DNA of 42,238 nucleotides from Treponema sp. (GTDB lineage Bacteria > Spirochaetota > Spirochaetia > Treponematales > Breznakiellaceae): contig JAISPH010000024.1 in NCBI GenBank assembly GCA_031275035.1, positions 1 through 42,238 of the forward strand, read 5' to 3'. The notes under the pieces were generated by a model that saw only the letters and a program-made list of their open reading frames with translations, did no database searches and was not told the DNA's origin. A program made the position numbers and the translations under genes. Of this stretch, positions 24,201 to 32,017 are shown piece by piece; within the stretch, counting starts at the first letter, position 1; each line of letters starts with the position of its first letter.

Positions 24201-25608
24201 CGGCGTTTGAACGGAATGCGGCGATCGTAAAGAAAAGGCTCTCCTCTTCCTGGAGCAGGGCCCCGGAAAGGGATGATAAAACCACCGGCCCCAGGGACAG
24301 GTTTTCCCCGGAAAGAAGTATCTCATTATCCCTGGCGCCAATGTCCAGCTCGGCGTTAATCCCCCCGTCTCCGGTAAGGCTGAGATCCGAAATGGTAATA
24401 TGTCCCTGGGGCGACCAGGGATTAAAGCCCAGGCCGCCGGTATAGCGGATACTGCCCTGGGGAAACTGAACCAGGCAGCGGTCAAAGTCCAGCCGCTTTC
24501 CATCCCCCCTGCCCGCCAGGGCATAGGAGGGTCCCGGGAGTTTTTCCGGGGGGGCGCCGCCGGAAAGGTCAAAATGATAGTTAAAATTCCGGGGATCTCC
24601 CTCCAAAAGGACATAGCCGGTGCTTCTGAAATCCAGAAAAGGCCCATAGGCATTCCAGGGTCCCTGAAAGGAAACCAGTTCCCGGACGGCAAATTCTTCG
24701 GCCCTGAATTCACCGTAAAAACGGCGGCTGTCAAGCTCATAACCCAGGTAGAGATCGAATGGGGCGTGATCCCGGATCTTCCGTACCTCAAGCCGGCGGT
24801 CCGCCACAATAAGACTGGCGGTAATGCTTCTGAGGCTGAACAACTCCGAGGAAAGGGCGGGAACCGTAAGGGTAAGGCTTCCCTGGGTCAGATCCCGGGT
24901 AAACCCGCCTTCAAACCCGCAGGCGGCGGAGATTACCGTAGTTTCCCCGGGCTTAAAAAGTCCCGTCAACCGCCCCTCTCCTTCCCAGCGGCCCCGGAGG
25001 GAGATCTGTTCCCCGGTGGAGGCGTCCAGGGAGAGCCCCGTCAGGGAACAGCTGTTCCCCCGGGAGTTGAGGCGGAAGATCCCGCCCCGGATTCGGATGA
25101 GCAGATTATCCGGGAGCAGGTCCGCCCCAAGGGTAAAGCGTTTCCGCCGGGGATCGCCGCCGGAAGAGAACAGGGCGATCAGATCGGCGTCCTCCTCCAC
25201 ATCGAGGTTTACCACGGGCCTGTCGATACGGATGGAACGGATTGCCCTGGTAAAATTATTCGGCTCCCCGCTGCCAAAGGCAGCGATAAGTTCCCTCAGG
25301 GAATAGGAAATCCTGAACCGGGAACAGGCGATCGCCGGTTCCGCCGAACCCCGGCGGTATATTTTGACATTCCGTATATCAAGAATGCCGAAGAGGGAGG
25401 GGCCTATGGAGCCGTATTCGATGGCGCGTCCCAGGTAGGACTCGGCCTCCGCCACGGCATGATCCCGCAGTTCCGTCATGCCCGCTTTTAAGGTCCTCTC
25501 CAGGGGCCAGAGAAAGAGGGACGCAACGGCGGTAACAAGCCAAAAGAGAAGAAAAGCCAGGCTGAAACGGAGAAAGAAGGGCATTTTTTTATGTCTGCGG
25601 GCGATCAC
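21229..25608 (-). CDS. tamB: TamB / AsmA-like translocation and assembly module protein
   Basis: A 1459-residue protein bridging inner and outer membranes. A single N-terminal transmembrane helix (about 13-33) is followed by an AsmA-like start and a very long repetitive beta-rich region, as in the lipid-conducting groove proteins. The C-terminal 400 residues match the DUF490/TamB domain, ending in alternating hydrophobic strands (FTLTWRWTF). TamB-type proteins work with Omp85 proteins or move phospholipids. The start is GTG at 25608 after AAGGA. A gene of this type (TP0325) precedes bamA in T. pallidum as well. The 77-bp gap to bamA allows one transcript. Confidence 0.92.
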   Translation of the reverse strand: MIARRHKKMPFFLRFSLAFLLFWLVTAVASLFLWPLERTLKAGMTELRDHAVAEAESYLGRAIEYGSIGPSLFGILDIRNVKIYRRGSAEPAIACSRFRISYSLRELIAAFGSGEPNNFTRAIRSIRIDRPVVNLDVEEDADLIALFSSGGDPRRKRFTLGADLLPDNLLIRIRGGIFRLNSRGNSCSLTGLSLDASTGEQISLRGRWEGEGRLTGLFKPGETTVISAACGFEGGFTRDLTQGSLTLTVPALSSELFSLRSITASLIVADRRLEVRKIRDHAPFDLYLGYELDSRRFYGEFRAEEFAVRELVSFQGPWNAYGPFLDFRSTGYVLLEGDPRNFNYHFDLSGGAPPEKLPGPSYALAGRGDGKRLDFDRCLVQFPQGSIRYTGGLGFNPWSPQGHITISDLSLTGDGGINAELDIGARDNEILLSGENLSLGPVVLSSLSGALLQEEESLFFTIAAFRSNAGETGSVSLDGSYTRGNQGPLNPRRLEASLNFGSFALTDMLNMARPLVSLEKLPGFTGDLLKGLQLSTEVFITTDFEHILYNIPRFTLVRDEAEAFTVSVSGTDRRFELSEGRIFRSGQYAGFAGYGDFENPEDITFSLRVAYLDLAYYLEGIILDRRSLSIQGSYGLSGYISMTDSGLYSGYFQAEDLPIPSGKQFALLSFFSSLRYGGPSFWSAEIDRFEIANLPTPASDSAALSFTALADQDGVQISRLVFDDGRGALSGSAGVSWGPGFSPVRGIGFISDGAGQERLDLSGDYDGDLLKLTLLSSRMQLSRFVRNARGALLTGDLSVTWRSPRSFRADLNLGSLSARVGTWELAAAGRGSLTEEALTISDVRVDYGDLMAEVPSVSIDLGAARAEARAYVRGGMGWFLETSFGLEADFEPVRSWFDLSRALDTFNGRLHVDTAHFDAMEAEEAFDFTFSRTRDLFILAGGPRNMIRMQMNSGGDFYMGLSTPSPVRGSFIGSLSPGTIDAQVSDLYVDLEALSRFLPRKDIIEFPGGFVTGAVQIRGPLTDPEFFGAVYGSSVRIRVPRFLAEDIGPVPVTVTLDGDEMSFGPLIAPVGKGSGTVSGWFLFNRWVPDTFDIDIDVAGGTAIPFALDIMGFVAAGETWGHVNLSLEDLILTISGNMTGQNTQMTMNIQELRDGREPAPPAKVSIVTDLIIRAGRRVEFAWPEVMPILRAYADAGSEIAVTSDQSTGRYSLAGDVRLRGGEIYYFQRSFYLKEGLLTFNENELRFDPRISARAEIRDRNDEGPVTIAMIIDNAPLLSFTPRLESSPPLSQLEIFSLLGENLTGSPSAEEGGVIPNAFVAATSDLLAQLEVIRGLERNVRDFLRLDMFSVRTQVLQNAMLMVTGLQDPVDRIDRVGNYFDNTTVFFGKYVRSDMFIQSMLSLRYDETQERFGGLRFEPDIGIELQSPLFALRWNFAPTFDDNHTVFMDDVSFTLTWRWTF

Positions 25609-25637
25609 CTGACATCCTTTTCAATGCCGCTGCGGGA

Positions 25638-25709
25638 TTAAAAGCCATCCTCCTGCAGCAGGTACTCATAGTATCGGCGAAGCGGAATTGTTTCTTTTTC
25701 TGCCGCCAT
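25638..25709 (-). CDS. Possible 23-residue small ORF upstream of tamB
   Basis: ATG at 25709 opens MAAEKETIPLRRYYEYLLQE, three more residues and TAA, 29 bp before the tamB GTG. The composition is amphipathic and protein-like, but there is no ribosome-binding site and no known family. It could be a leader peptide or chance. Confidence 0.3.
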   Translation of the reverse strand: MAAEKETIPLRRYYEYLLQEDGF

Positions 25710-25717
25710 GATATAAC
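25688..25717 (+). promoter_or_regulatory. Promoter of the thymidylate kinase gene
   Basis: TTGTTT (25688-25693), 18-bp spacer, TATAAC (25712-25717). Predicted transcription starts within about five bases of the ATG at 25728, and no Shine-Dalgarno sequence is visible, so translation is probably leaderless. Confidence 0.5.
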
Positions 25718-25727
25718 AAACAATGTT

Positions 25728-26372
25728 ATGTTAATTATACATAATTTTGCCGTTTTTGAAGGCGGAGACGGAAGCGGAACCTCAACCCAGCTGGAACTGC
25801 TGCAACAACGCTTCTCCCGGCAGGAAAACCGGTCCCTCCCGCCCCTCTACGCTACCTTTGAGCCCACCGGCGGCCCCATCGGCGGACTGATCCGCCGGGC
25901 CCTGCGGGAAGATCTAATCCTGGACCCCAAGACTACCGCCCGGCTCTTTGCGGCGGACCGGAACGAGCATGTATACGGAAAAGAGGGTATTGCCGTCCGG
26001 TGCGGGCGGGGGGAGCTGGCGGTTTCCGACCGTTATACCCCTTCGTCCCTGGTATACCAGAGCCTTGACTGCGGGGGGGAACTGCCGGAACGGCTGAACC
26101 GGGACTTCCCCGGCCCGGAACTACTCCTCTTTTTCGATGTAGATCCGGAAATTGCCCTGAAACGGCTGGAAAACCGGCCTGCCAGGGATCGTTATGAGTA
26201 CCTGGAATTCCAGGTTGAGGTTCGGCGCCGTTACCGGAAGCTCCTTCCCCGTTATGCGGCAGGAGGGGTGCGGGTGGAATACCTTGACGCCTCCCTGCCC
26301 CCGGAAGAAGTGGCGGAGGCGGTCTGGAGGGAGCTTGTAAAACTGCCGATAATGGGAGGGTACAAAGCCTAG
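25728..26372 (+). CDS. tmk: Thymidylate kinase with atypical P-loop
   Basis: A 214-residue dTMP kinase making dTDP from dTMP and ATP. It has the P-loop region FEGGDGSGTSTQ, the SDRYTPSSLVYQS motif corresponding to the family's DRY motif, FFDVDPEIALKRL, and an Arg-rich lid in RPARDRYEYLEFQ. The canonical GKST lysine is replaced: residue 18 is Thr. The rest of the enzyme looks intact and of normal length. The ATG at 25728 is the only reasonable start and has no ribosome-binding site. The stop codon lies in the loop of an 11-bp-arm hairpin at 26356-26384. Confidence 0.85.
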   Translation: MLIIHNFAVFEGGDGSGTSTQLELLQQRFSRQENRSLPPLYATFEPTGGPIGGLIRRALREDLILDPKTTARLFAADRNEHVYGKEGIAVRCGRGELAVSDRYTPSSLVYQSLDCGGELPERLNRDFPGPELLLFFDVDPEIALKRLENRPARDRYEYLEFQVEVRRRYRKLLPRYAAGGVRVEYLDASLPPEEVAEAVWRELVKLPIMGGYKA

Positions 26373-26384
26373 TTTTGTACCCTC
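26356..26384 (+). promoter_or_regulatory. Perfect hairpin spanning the tmk stop codon
   Basis: GAGGGTACAAA (26356-26366) and TTTGTACCCTC (26374-26384), 11-bp perfect arms with loop GCCTAGT containing the TAG. There is no U tract, and the next gene starts 5 bp later at 26390. The left arm contains GGAGGG-like sequence, so the stem may hide a ribosome-binding site and regulate the next gene instead of terminating. Confidence 0.5.
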
Positions 26385-26389
26385 AAACT

Positions 26390-27019
26390 ATGAAAAACCG
26401 TTTTTTTAAGGCCTGCGCCTTTATCCTGTTTACAGTTATGATCCTCTCCCTGGCCGCCCCTGCGGCGGAGGCCTATCCGGTCCGGTATAAGGAGCAGTAC
26501 TTCAGGCTTTTCCATCTGCACTATATCCAGTATCCCGACGACACCATGGAGAACATCTACTGGCTTGAACGGGCGGTAAAGGCTGATTTCGCCAATCCCC
26601 TCTATGCGCTGGCGCTGATCGAAAATGAAATCCAGTGGGAAAAGTACCGTTACCTCTTTATGATGCACCTGAACCTCAAACTAATCGAACAGTACCTCTA
26701 CCTGGGGAACAAGTGGAACAAGCGGAACGCCTATTTTTACAATGCCCCCTGGAAGGAACAAAACCTGGAAAGTCTGGAAACCGCCGAAACCTGTTTCCGC
26801 ACCGCCCTCTACTACTGGAAGGACGCCTCCGAATGGGCCGCCAAGGCCCTGGACCGGCGTTTCCGCTTTATCAATCTGGCCAACGTGCAGTTCTGGGAAG
26901 ACGAGGCGGGCCGCATTGAAGGCAGGTCCCTGGACTACGAAAAGATCATCAACCGGGAACTGGATCTGTTGCAAAAAGTCCGGGAACGCTTTCAGGCCAT
27001 GGACGAAAACACCTATTGA
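26390..27019 (+). CDS. Exported protein of unknown function
   Basis: A 209-residue protein with signal peptide MKNRFFKACAFILF through APAAEA (cleavage near 25). The mature part is rich in Tyr, Trp, Glu and Leu and mostly helical: YPDDTMENIYWLERAVKADF, ALIENEIQWEKYRYLFMMHL, then FRTALYYWKDASEWAAKAL, suggesting TPR-like helical pairs. I do not recognise a named family; it looks like a treponemal periplasmic protein. The ATG at 26390 directly follows the hairpin; an in-frame TTG at 26375 would add five residues. The end overlaps the convergent binding-protein gene by 7 bp. Confidence 0.75.
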   Translation: MKNRFFKACAFILFTVMILSLAAPAAEAYPVRYKEQYFRLFHLHYIQYPDDTMENIYWLERAVKADFANPLYALALIENEIQWEKYRYLFMMHLNLKLIEQYLYLGNKWNKRNAYFYNAPWKEQNLESLETAETCFRTALYYWKDASEWAAKALDRRFRFINLANVQFWEDEAGRIEGRSLDYEKIINRELDLLQKVRERFQAMDENTY

Positions 27020-28554
27020 ACATCTTGCGGAAAACGGGAAACAGGTATATAACCCGTCTTTTCCACCAATTTTTGACCCTGTGCGGATAGTATCCAGTCG
27101 ATGAATCGCCTGGTATTTGCGCTTTCATTACCCGTCGTAACCGCATAGAAGTTTTTTACAAACGGATACCTGTTGCTGCGAATTGTTTCTTTTGACGGAG
27201 AGATACCGTCTATGGCTATTGTTTTTATACTACTATTCCGGTGCATTACCGTTGTGTAGTACAAAAATGAATATCCGATGGCGCTGTTATAATTATGATA
27301 CAGCGACACTTCATCTACCGTTCTCCCCATTTCGGGCACGTAAAACGTCCGCAGGGGAGCTATTATTCTGCCGGCGCCCATAATGGATTGCAGGGCAGTC
27401 TGGCTGCCGCTGTTTTCGGGACGCTGATAGGCGATAACCGGTTCGTCAATTCCGGTAATGCTTTTCCAGTTGATAATGTTTCCGCAGTAAATATCCCGGA
27501 TTTGATTTTGCGTTAGATTAGTAACCGCGCTTTTTATATTGACAAAAAATACAAAGGCGTCTTTGCCAATGGGAGTAAGATTAAAGCGAATCCCCTTTTT
27601 GGCGGCTTTTTGTATTTGATCCTGCGACGGCTCATAGCAGAAGATAATGTCCGCCTTTCCGTCAATGAGCCGTTGATAGGCCGAGGCTGTTTTTGTGCAC
27701 TGGACAATGCTTGGGCTGTTTCCGCCCCATGAGACAATCTCAGGAAGTGCATCATGGGGAAAGTAAGCCCACTCTAAAAAATTGTCCTTCATTTCAATAT
27801 AGGGATACACCGCATGAACAAATGAAGAATACAGAGGATACAGGGCGGTAGCGCCGTCTAAGCGGGGAAGATTGTCTGTCAATTGTAATGCAGACTCTTC
27901 GTCAAGAAGCGCGATTTTTGTACCGTTACCCGTATCAAACGGCAAATAGTCATCTATTTCCATATATTCAACTGCTACAACCGGTGGTTCCGATAAAACC
28001 GTCTCATAAGTTCTCCAGGCCATCCGGTTTAATCCGGCGGCGTCATCAAAGGGTTGGGAAAGAAAACGGATCTCGGCAATACAGGCATCATCATATTGTG
28101 TTCCCGGATATATATCGTTAATTATCAGCCGTATTTTTGAACACCGGACAGGGGATTTAAATAGATACTGCTCAAAATTGATTGAATCTCTAATCTCCAC
28201 GGTTTCACTGTAATTATCATCGAAAAGTATTTTGAATGATTTTACGCGGTTGTTTTTCCCGTAATATTCAAGTTGACCATATCCGTTTTTCAAGACAAAC
28301 CCCGCTGCAACGGTAATATCCTCGAATGTGATGGTAATATATTCACCAATACCATTACCCGGCGCCCCCTCGGACCATGAAAAATCCGTCCCGTCCATCA
28401 CGTTTGATGCGGTATACCTATCCTGATAATCAGACAGCGCCGATGAAGCTTGAATATCCGTAATTACGGAATAGTCAATGAATTTGCCTGCCTGACCATA
28501 ACCCCCAAGGGCGGCGTAAAAAAACAATAATATTGAAAACAGTATGCGTTTCAT
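27013..28554 (-). CDS. PstS-like binding protein with N-terminal discoidin-like (NADase-type glycan-binding) domain
   Basis: A 513-residue exported protein. After a signal peptide (1-20), residues about 25-165 form a galactose-binding-like domain (NVMDGTDFSWSEGAPGNGIG, then KSFKILFDDNY and IRLIINDIYPG) of the type called NADase-type glycan-binding. Residues from about 175 form a PstS/PBP-like domain: DIIFCYEPS, then FVFFVNIKSAVTNLTQNQIR, DIYCGNIINWKSI and RPENSGSQTALQ, the phosphate-binding-protein hallmark. It would bind phosphate or another oxyanion, or act as a cell-surface sensor. No pst transporter genes are adjacent. GGGGG precedes the ATG. Base composition is visibly more AT-rich than its neighbours. 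Confidence 0.82.
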   Translation of the reverse strand: MKRILFSILLFFYAALGGYGQAGKFIDYSVITDIQASSALSDYQDRYTASNVMDGTDFSWSEGAPGNGIGEYITITFEDITVAAGFVLKNGYGQLEYYGKNNRVKSFKILFDDNYSETVEIRDSINFEQYLFKSPVRCSKIRLIINDIYPGTQYDDACIAEIRFLSQPFDDAAGLNRMAWRTYETVLSEPPVVAVEYMEIDDYLPFDTGNGTKIALLDEESALQLTDNLPRLDGATALYPLYSSFVHAVYPYIEMKDNFLEWAYFPHDALPEIVSWGGNSPSIVQCTKTASAYQRLIDGKADIIFCYEPSQDQIQKAAKKGIRFNLTPIGKDAFVFFVNIKSAVTNLTQNQIRDIYCGNIINWKSITGIDEPVIAYQRPENSGSQTALQSIMGAGRIIAPLRTFYVPEMGRTVDEVSLYHNYNSAIGYSFLYYTTVMHRNSSIKTIAIDGISPSKETIRSNRYPFVKNFYAVTTGNESANTRRFIDWILSAQGQKLVEKTGYIPVSRFPQDVQ

Positions 28555-28582
28555 AATAATTCCCCCTGTATTGGTTTACCTT

Positions 28583-30571
28583 TTATCCGTGCCGAAGGGG
28601 TCTTAATACCCCGTCCGCTTGAGCGGGATTGTTGATTGTTTCCCCGATTTTGGCGGGATCTTCCAGAATGGCAAGAAATTCCGCCTCTCCGATGACGGGG
28701 ATTCCCAGGTTCCGGGCCTTGAGGCTTTTTCCCGAGCCCGATTCGGGATCATTGGTAACCAGAAAGGACAGATCCTTGACCACCGAAGATTTGGCGGTTC
28801 CCCCCAGGACCTTTATTTTTTCCTCCGCTTGATTCCGCTTCATGGAGGAAAGCTCTCCGGTAAAACAGAAGGAATATCCCAGCAGGGGCCGGGACGCTTC
28901 GTCCGGCGGCGGGGCGATGGTGATGATCCCTGCGGCCAGAACCCGGTCCATTTCAGCTTCGGCGGCCTTGAGGCCCTCGACGATGGTCCGGGCGGTGATG
29001 GCCCCCAGGCCGTATACCTGGGCTATATCCTCCACCGAGGCGGAACGCAGCCTGGCAAGGGTGTTGAAGCCCGCCGCCGTTACCTTATCCATGATCGTCT
29101 CCCCTACGCCGTCAAAATCAAAACCTGCAACAAAGGCGGCCAGAGACAATTGCCGGGGGGTACGGATATGACGCGCCACCTTGGCGGCGGACTGTTCCCC
29201 CATACGTTCAAAGGCGGCCAGTTCCTCCGCCGTGATCGTATAAAAATCGGCAATCTCCCGGACCCGCTTCTTCTCATAGAGCTGCCGGAGCAGTTTTTCA
29301 CCCAGTTCCCGGATATCCAGAACCGAAACCCACTTTTCCATACGGTGGAGCAGCCTCTTGGAACAGCCGGGGTTGGGACAGTAAAGCCTGGTTCCCTCGT
29401 CGGTTAGAGAGGTCCCGCAGCTTCCGCAGGTCGAGGGCAATTCAATATCCCGCTCTTCCCCGGAACGCATATTTTCCGGAAGGGCCTCTTTGGGAGCAAG
29501 CCCTTCAATCTTGGGGATTATCTCTCCCCGTTTAACCACGGAGACCGCCGAACCGATTTTAAGCCCTATGGCCCGGATCATGTCGGGGTTGTTGAGGTTG
29601 GCCCGCTGAACCGTGGTGCCCGCCAGGCGGACCGGATCTACAATGCCGATAGGGGTATAGGTAGCGCCGGACTCGCTCCACTCTACCGCCCTGAGTATGC
29701 TTACCGCCGCTTCCAGATCAAACTTGAAGGCGATCTGCCGCTCCGGCCGGGCCCTGCGGAGATCCGTCATATCCGTGATCCTGTCCTTTACCACAAGGCC
29801 GTCGATGTCCACCGGCAGGGTCTCCCGGCTTTCCGCCGTTTCGCTGCGGTAAGCTATAATCGCATCGGGGTCCTGAAATTCCCTGGTCTCGGTTACCGAA
29901 AACCCCTGATCTTTAAGCCAGGCGATTTTTTCAATCTCATCCAGGAAGAAACGGTCGTCCCCCGTGGCGGCGGCGTCGTAGGCGATAAACAACAGATCCT
30001 CGCAGCCCGCCCCGTCCTTCCGGCGCATAATGCCGTTGGCGGCGTTGCGGCAGTTGGCCTTGCCGCTGTACTTCTCCCGCCAAACCCTGCGGGTCATCAC
30101 CACCTCTCCCCGGATGCCGCCGGTAAAGGGAAGGACCAGCCGGGGAATCACCCCCTGCATGCGCCGGGCGTTCCGGGTAATCTCGTCGCCGGTAACGCCG
30201 TCTCCCCGGGTAATGGCCCGGACCAGGCCGCCCCCTTCGTACTGTAGTTCCAGGCTTGCCCCGTCCAGCTTGTACTGAACCACATAGCTCCCGGCGGCCG
30301 TCTTCTCCGCCCAGCTGCGGAATTCTTCGGGATTCGCCGCCTTGTCCTGGCTTCCCATGGGGATAAGATGCTTCGCCTTGGGGAAACCGTCGGCGCTGTC
30401 CGCCCCTATCCTTTTAAGAACCGGACTTTCAGGGCTGAGCCTTTTCAGCTCATCCCAGAGGATGTCGAATTCCCCGTCGGAGATCTCCGCCTCTCCGTTA
30501 TAGTAGGATTCCTGATATGAAATGATAAGCCGCTCCAGGGCGGCGATCCGTTCCGATTCAGCCTGAGCCAT
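28583..30571 (-). CDS. ligA: NAD-dependent DNA ligase LigA
   Basis: A 662-residue ligase sealing nicks in replication and repair. It shows domain Ia, adenylation lysine Lys101 in QYKLDGAS, an OB fold, the four-Cys zinc finger beginning CGSCGTSL and ending LYCPNPGC, helix-hairpin-helix repeats (FDGVGETIMDKV, VYGLGAITARTIVEGL) and a C-terminal BRCT domain (GYSFCFTGELSSMKRNQAEE). The start at 30571 (MAQAESERIA) follows GGGAGG; an in-frame ATG at 30592, overlapping the trmB stop, lacks a ribosome-binding site. It follows trmB closely in one operon. Confidence 0.96.
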   Translation of the reverse strand: MAQAESERIAALERLIISYQESYYNGEAEISDGEFDILWDELKRLSPESPVLKRIGADSADGFPKAKHLIPMGSQDKAANPEEFRSWAEKTAAGSYVVQYKLDGASLELQYEGGGLVRAITRGDGVTGDEITRNARRMQGVIPRLVLPFTGGIRGEVVMTRRVWREKYSGKANCRNAANGIMRRKDGAGCEDLLFIAYDAAATGDDRFFLDEIEKIAWLKDQGFSVTETREFQDPDAIIAYRSETAESRETLPVDIDGLVVKDRITDMTDLRRARPERQIAFKFDLEAAVSILRAVEWSESGATYTPIGIVDPVRLAGTTVQRANLNNPDMIRAIGLKIGSAVSVVKRGEIIPKIEGLAPKEALPENMRSGEERDIELPSTCGSCGTSLTDEGTRLYCPNPGCSKRLLHRMEKWVSVLDIRELGEKLLRQLYEKKRVREIADFYTITAEELAAFERMGEQSAAKVARHIRTPRQLSLAAFVAGFDFDGVGETIMDKVTAAGFNTLARLRSASVEDIAQVYGLGAITARTIVEGLKAAEAEMDRVLAAGIITIAPPPDEASRPLLGYSFCFTGELSSMKRNQAEEKIKVLGGTAKSSVVKDLSFLVTNDPESGSGKSLKARNLGIPVIGEAEFLAILEDPAKIGETINNPAQADGVLRPLRHG

Positions 30572-30591
30572 GGATCCTCCCGAAAATTCCA

Positions 30592-31308
30592 TTAAGCCTG
30601 TTTCTCAAAATATAATTCCCGTACCTGGTATTGTTTATCAAGACCCCTGCGTTCAAATTTTGTTTCCGGCCTCCAGTCCCGGGGAGGGGCAAAGCCCCCG
30701 GAGGGATTTACCAAATCCTTCCGGGCGGAAAATTCTTTCAGGGCCCAGTCCCCGTATTCGGCCCAGTCCGTAACCATATAGATGTAGCCCCCGGGACTGA
30801 GCCGGTCCGCCAGAAGATCCGTAAAGGGCCGCTGAACCAGCCGCCGTTTATGGTGCCGCTTTTTGGGCCAGGGATCGGGGAAAAAGAGATGAAAGGCCGC
30901 CGCTGAATTCGGGGGTATCATCCTTTCCAGAACCTCCGCCGCGTCATGTTCGATAATTCTGATATTTTCAAGGCCCCGCCTTTCTATTTCCCAGAGCAGC
31001 TTCCCTATGCCGGGCCGGTGAACCTCTATCCCAAGGTAGTTCTTTTCCGGGTTATCCTGGGCGATAACGGCGGTGGCGGCCCCCATGCCGAAACCTATCT
31101 CAACGGTAACGGGCCTGTCATTGCCGAAGATTCCGGCATAATCCAAAAAACCCTTATCGCCGGGGGGGATGCAGTAGACCGGAGCCAGCCTGTCGTAGGA
31201 CCGCCGCTGGGCGCCGCTCATCCGGCCCGCCCGGAGCACATAACTTTTAACGCCCCGCCGGAATTCCGTTCCCCCCCGATAGAGATCCGCCGCCCCGCCC
31301 TCTTCCAT
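30592..31308 (-). CDS. trmB: tRNA (guanine-N7)-methyltransferase TrmB
   Basis: A 238-residue SAM-dependent enzyme forming m7G46 in the tRNA variable loop. It has the opening SYVLRAGRMSGAQRR, the SAM motif EIGFGMG (70-76), IRIIEHDAAEVL, the family signature FFPDPWPKKRHHKRRL (from about 142) and TDWAEYG near the C-terminus. An N-terminal extension of about 20 residues precedes the conserved start. It begins 4 bp after the lipoprotein gene, and its stop overlaps an alternative ligA start. Confidence 0.95.
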   Translation of the reverse strand: MEEGGAADLYRGGTEFRRGVKSYVLRAGRMSGAQRRSYDRLAPVYCIPPGDKGFLDYAGIFGNDRPVTVEIGFGMGAATAVIAQDNPEKNYLGIEVHRPGIGKLLWEIERRGLENIRIIEHDAAEVLERMIPPNSAAAFHLFFPDPWPKKRHHKRRLVQRPFTDLLADRLSPGGYIYMVTDWAEYGDWALKEFSARKDLVNPSGGFAPPRDWRPETKFERRGLDKQYQVRELYFEKQA

Positions 31309-31312
31309 GGGT

Positions 31313-32008
31313 CTACCGCAGGGAAACGACGCCCGTCAGGGCGGCGGTACTGTACTCGGGATCGTCCGCCCAAAGGGCGACCCCCCTGGTTTCAGGGGGA
31401 AGCTCCAGCTCCGCCAGATCCCCCCTTGCGGAATTCAGCGAAAGGGCATTGAGGACGGCGCCCTGACCGTCATAGCAGATAAAATAGTGATCAGGGTAGC
31501 GGGACTCAATGCGGTAGGAGCCGTCACTAATAACACAGAAGGGGAACGGAAAACGGGTTTCCGCAGGGGCGTCAAAAGTAAAAAGCCGCTCCGACCGCTC
31601 CCCGCCCTTGTCGGTAAGCACCGCCCTGAACTGTCCCCGGGGCAGGGTCTCGCCGTCCGTCATGGCGATGCTGCGGCTTCCTATCCAGGTCTGCCCTTCA
31701 TGCTGAAGGCTGATCCAGTCTTCGGAGGAGAGGGACCAGATCAGCCCCTCCCGGTCGTAGCAGAGTTCAAGCCGGTCCAGATCTTCAAGACCGTCTTCAT
31801 CTTCGGGAATGATAAAAAAGGAATAACGCTCGATTATATCCGGCGGCAAAATTTCCTCCGGAGTATCCGCCGCCGGCGGAGTTTCGGAACGGGACTCCTC
31901 AAAATAGACCAGCCGCAGAATTCCGTAGCTTATCGCCGGTTCGGTCCGGGAACAGGAACAGAGCAGAACCAGTCCCCCCAGAAACGCCGCCGGAATTTTT
32001 TTGGTCAT
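31313..32008 (-). CDS. Lipoprotein of unknown function
   Basis: A 231-residue protein, MTKKIPAAFLGGLVLLCSCS, with a lipobox-like LCSC ending the signal sequence, so it is probably lipid-anchored. The rest alternates short strands and acidic segments (ERYSFFIIPEDEDGLEDLDR, LELCYDREGLIWSL). I do not recognise a family; it looks like a treponemal lipoprotein with beta-rich folds. It is first in the operon with trmB and ligA. A promoter immediately upstream leaves almost no leader; the start may be GTG at 32011 or ATG at 32008. Confidence 0.7.
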   Translation of the reverse strand: MTKKIPAAFLGGLVLLCSCSRTEPAISYGILRLVYFEESRSETPPAADTPEEILPPDIIERYSFFIIPEDEDGLEDLDRLELCYDREGLIWSLSSEDWISLQHEGQTWIGSRSIAMTDGETLPRGQFRAVLTDKGGERSERLFTFDAPAETRFPFPFCVISDGSYRIESRYPDHYFICYDGQGAVLNALSLNSARGDLAELELPPETRGVALWADDPEYSTAALTGVVSLR

Positions 32009-32017
32009 CACCGGTTT

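Noticed and set aside
22246..25491. Long plus-strand open frames opposite tamB
   Set aside because: They mirror the tamB codons, have no start signals and show Gly/Arg/Pro-rich composition typical of antisense frames.
30572..30592. Longer ligA N-terminus from 30592
   Set aside because: The internal ATG at 30571 has GGGAGG at correct spacing and matches the usual N-terminus.
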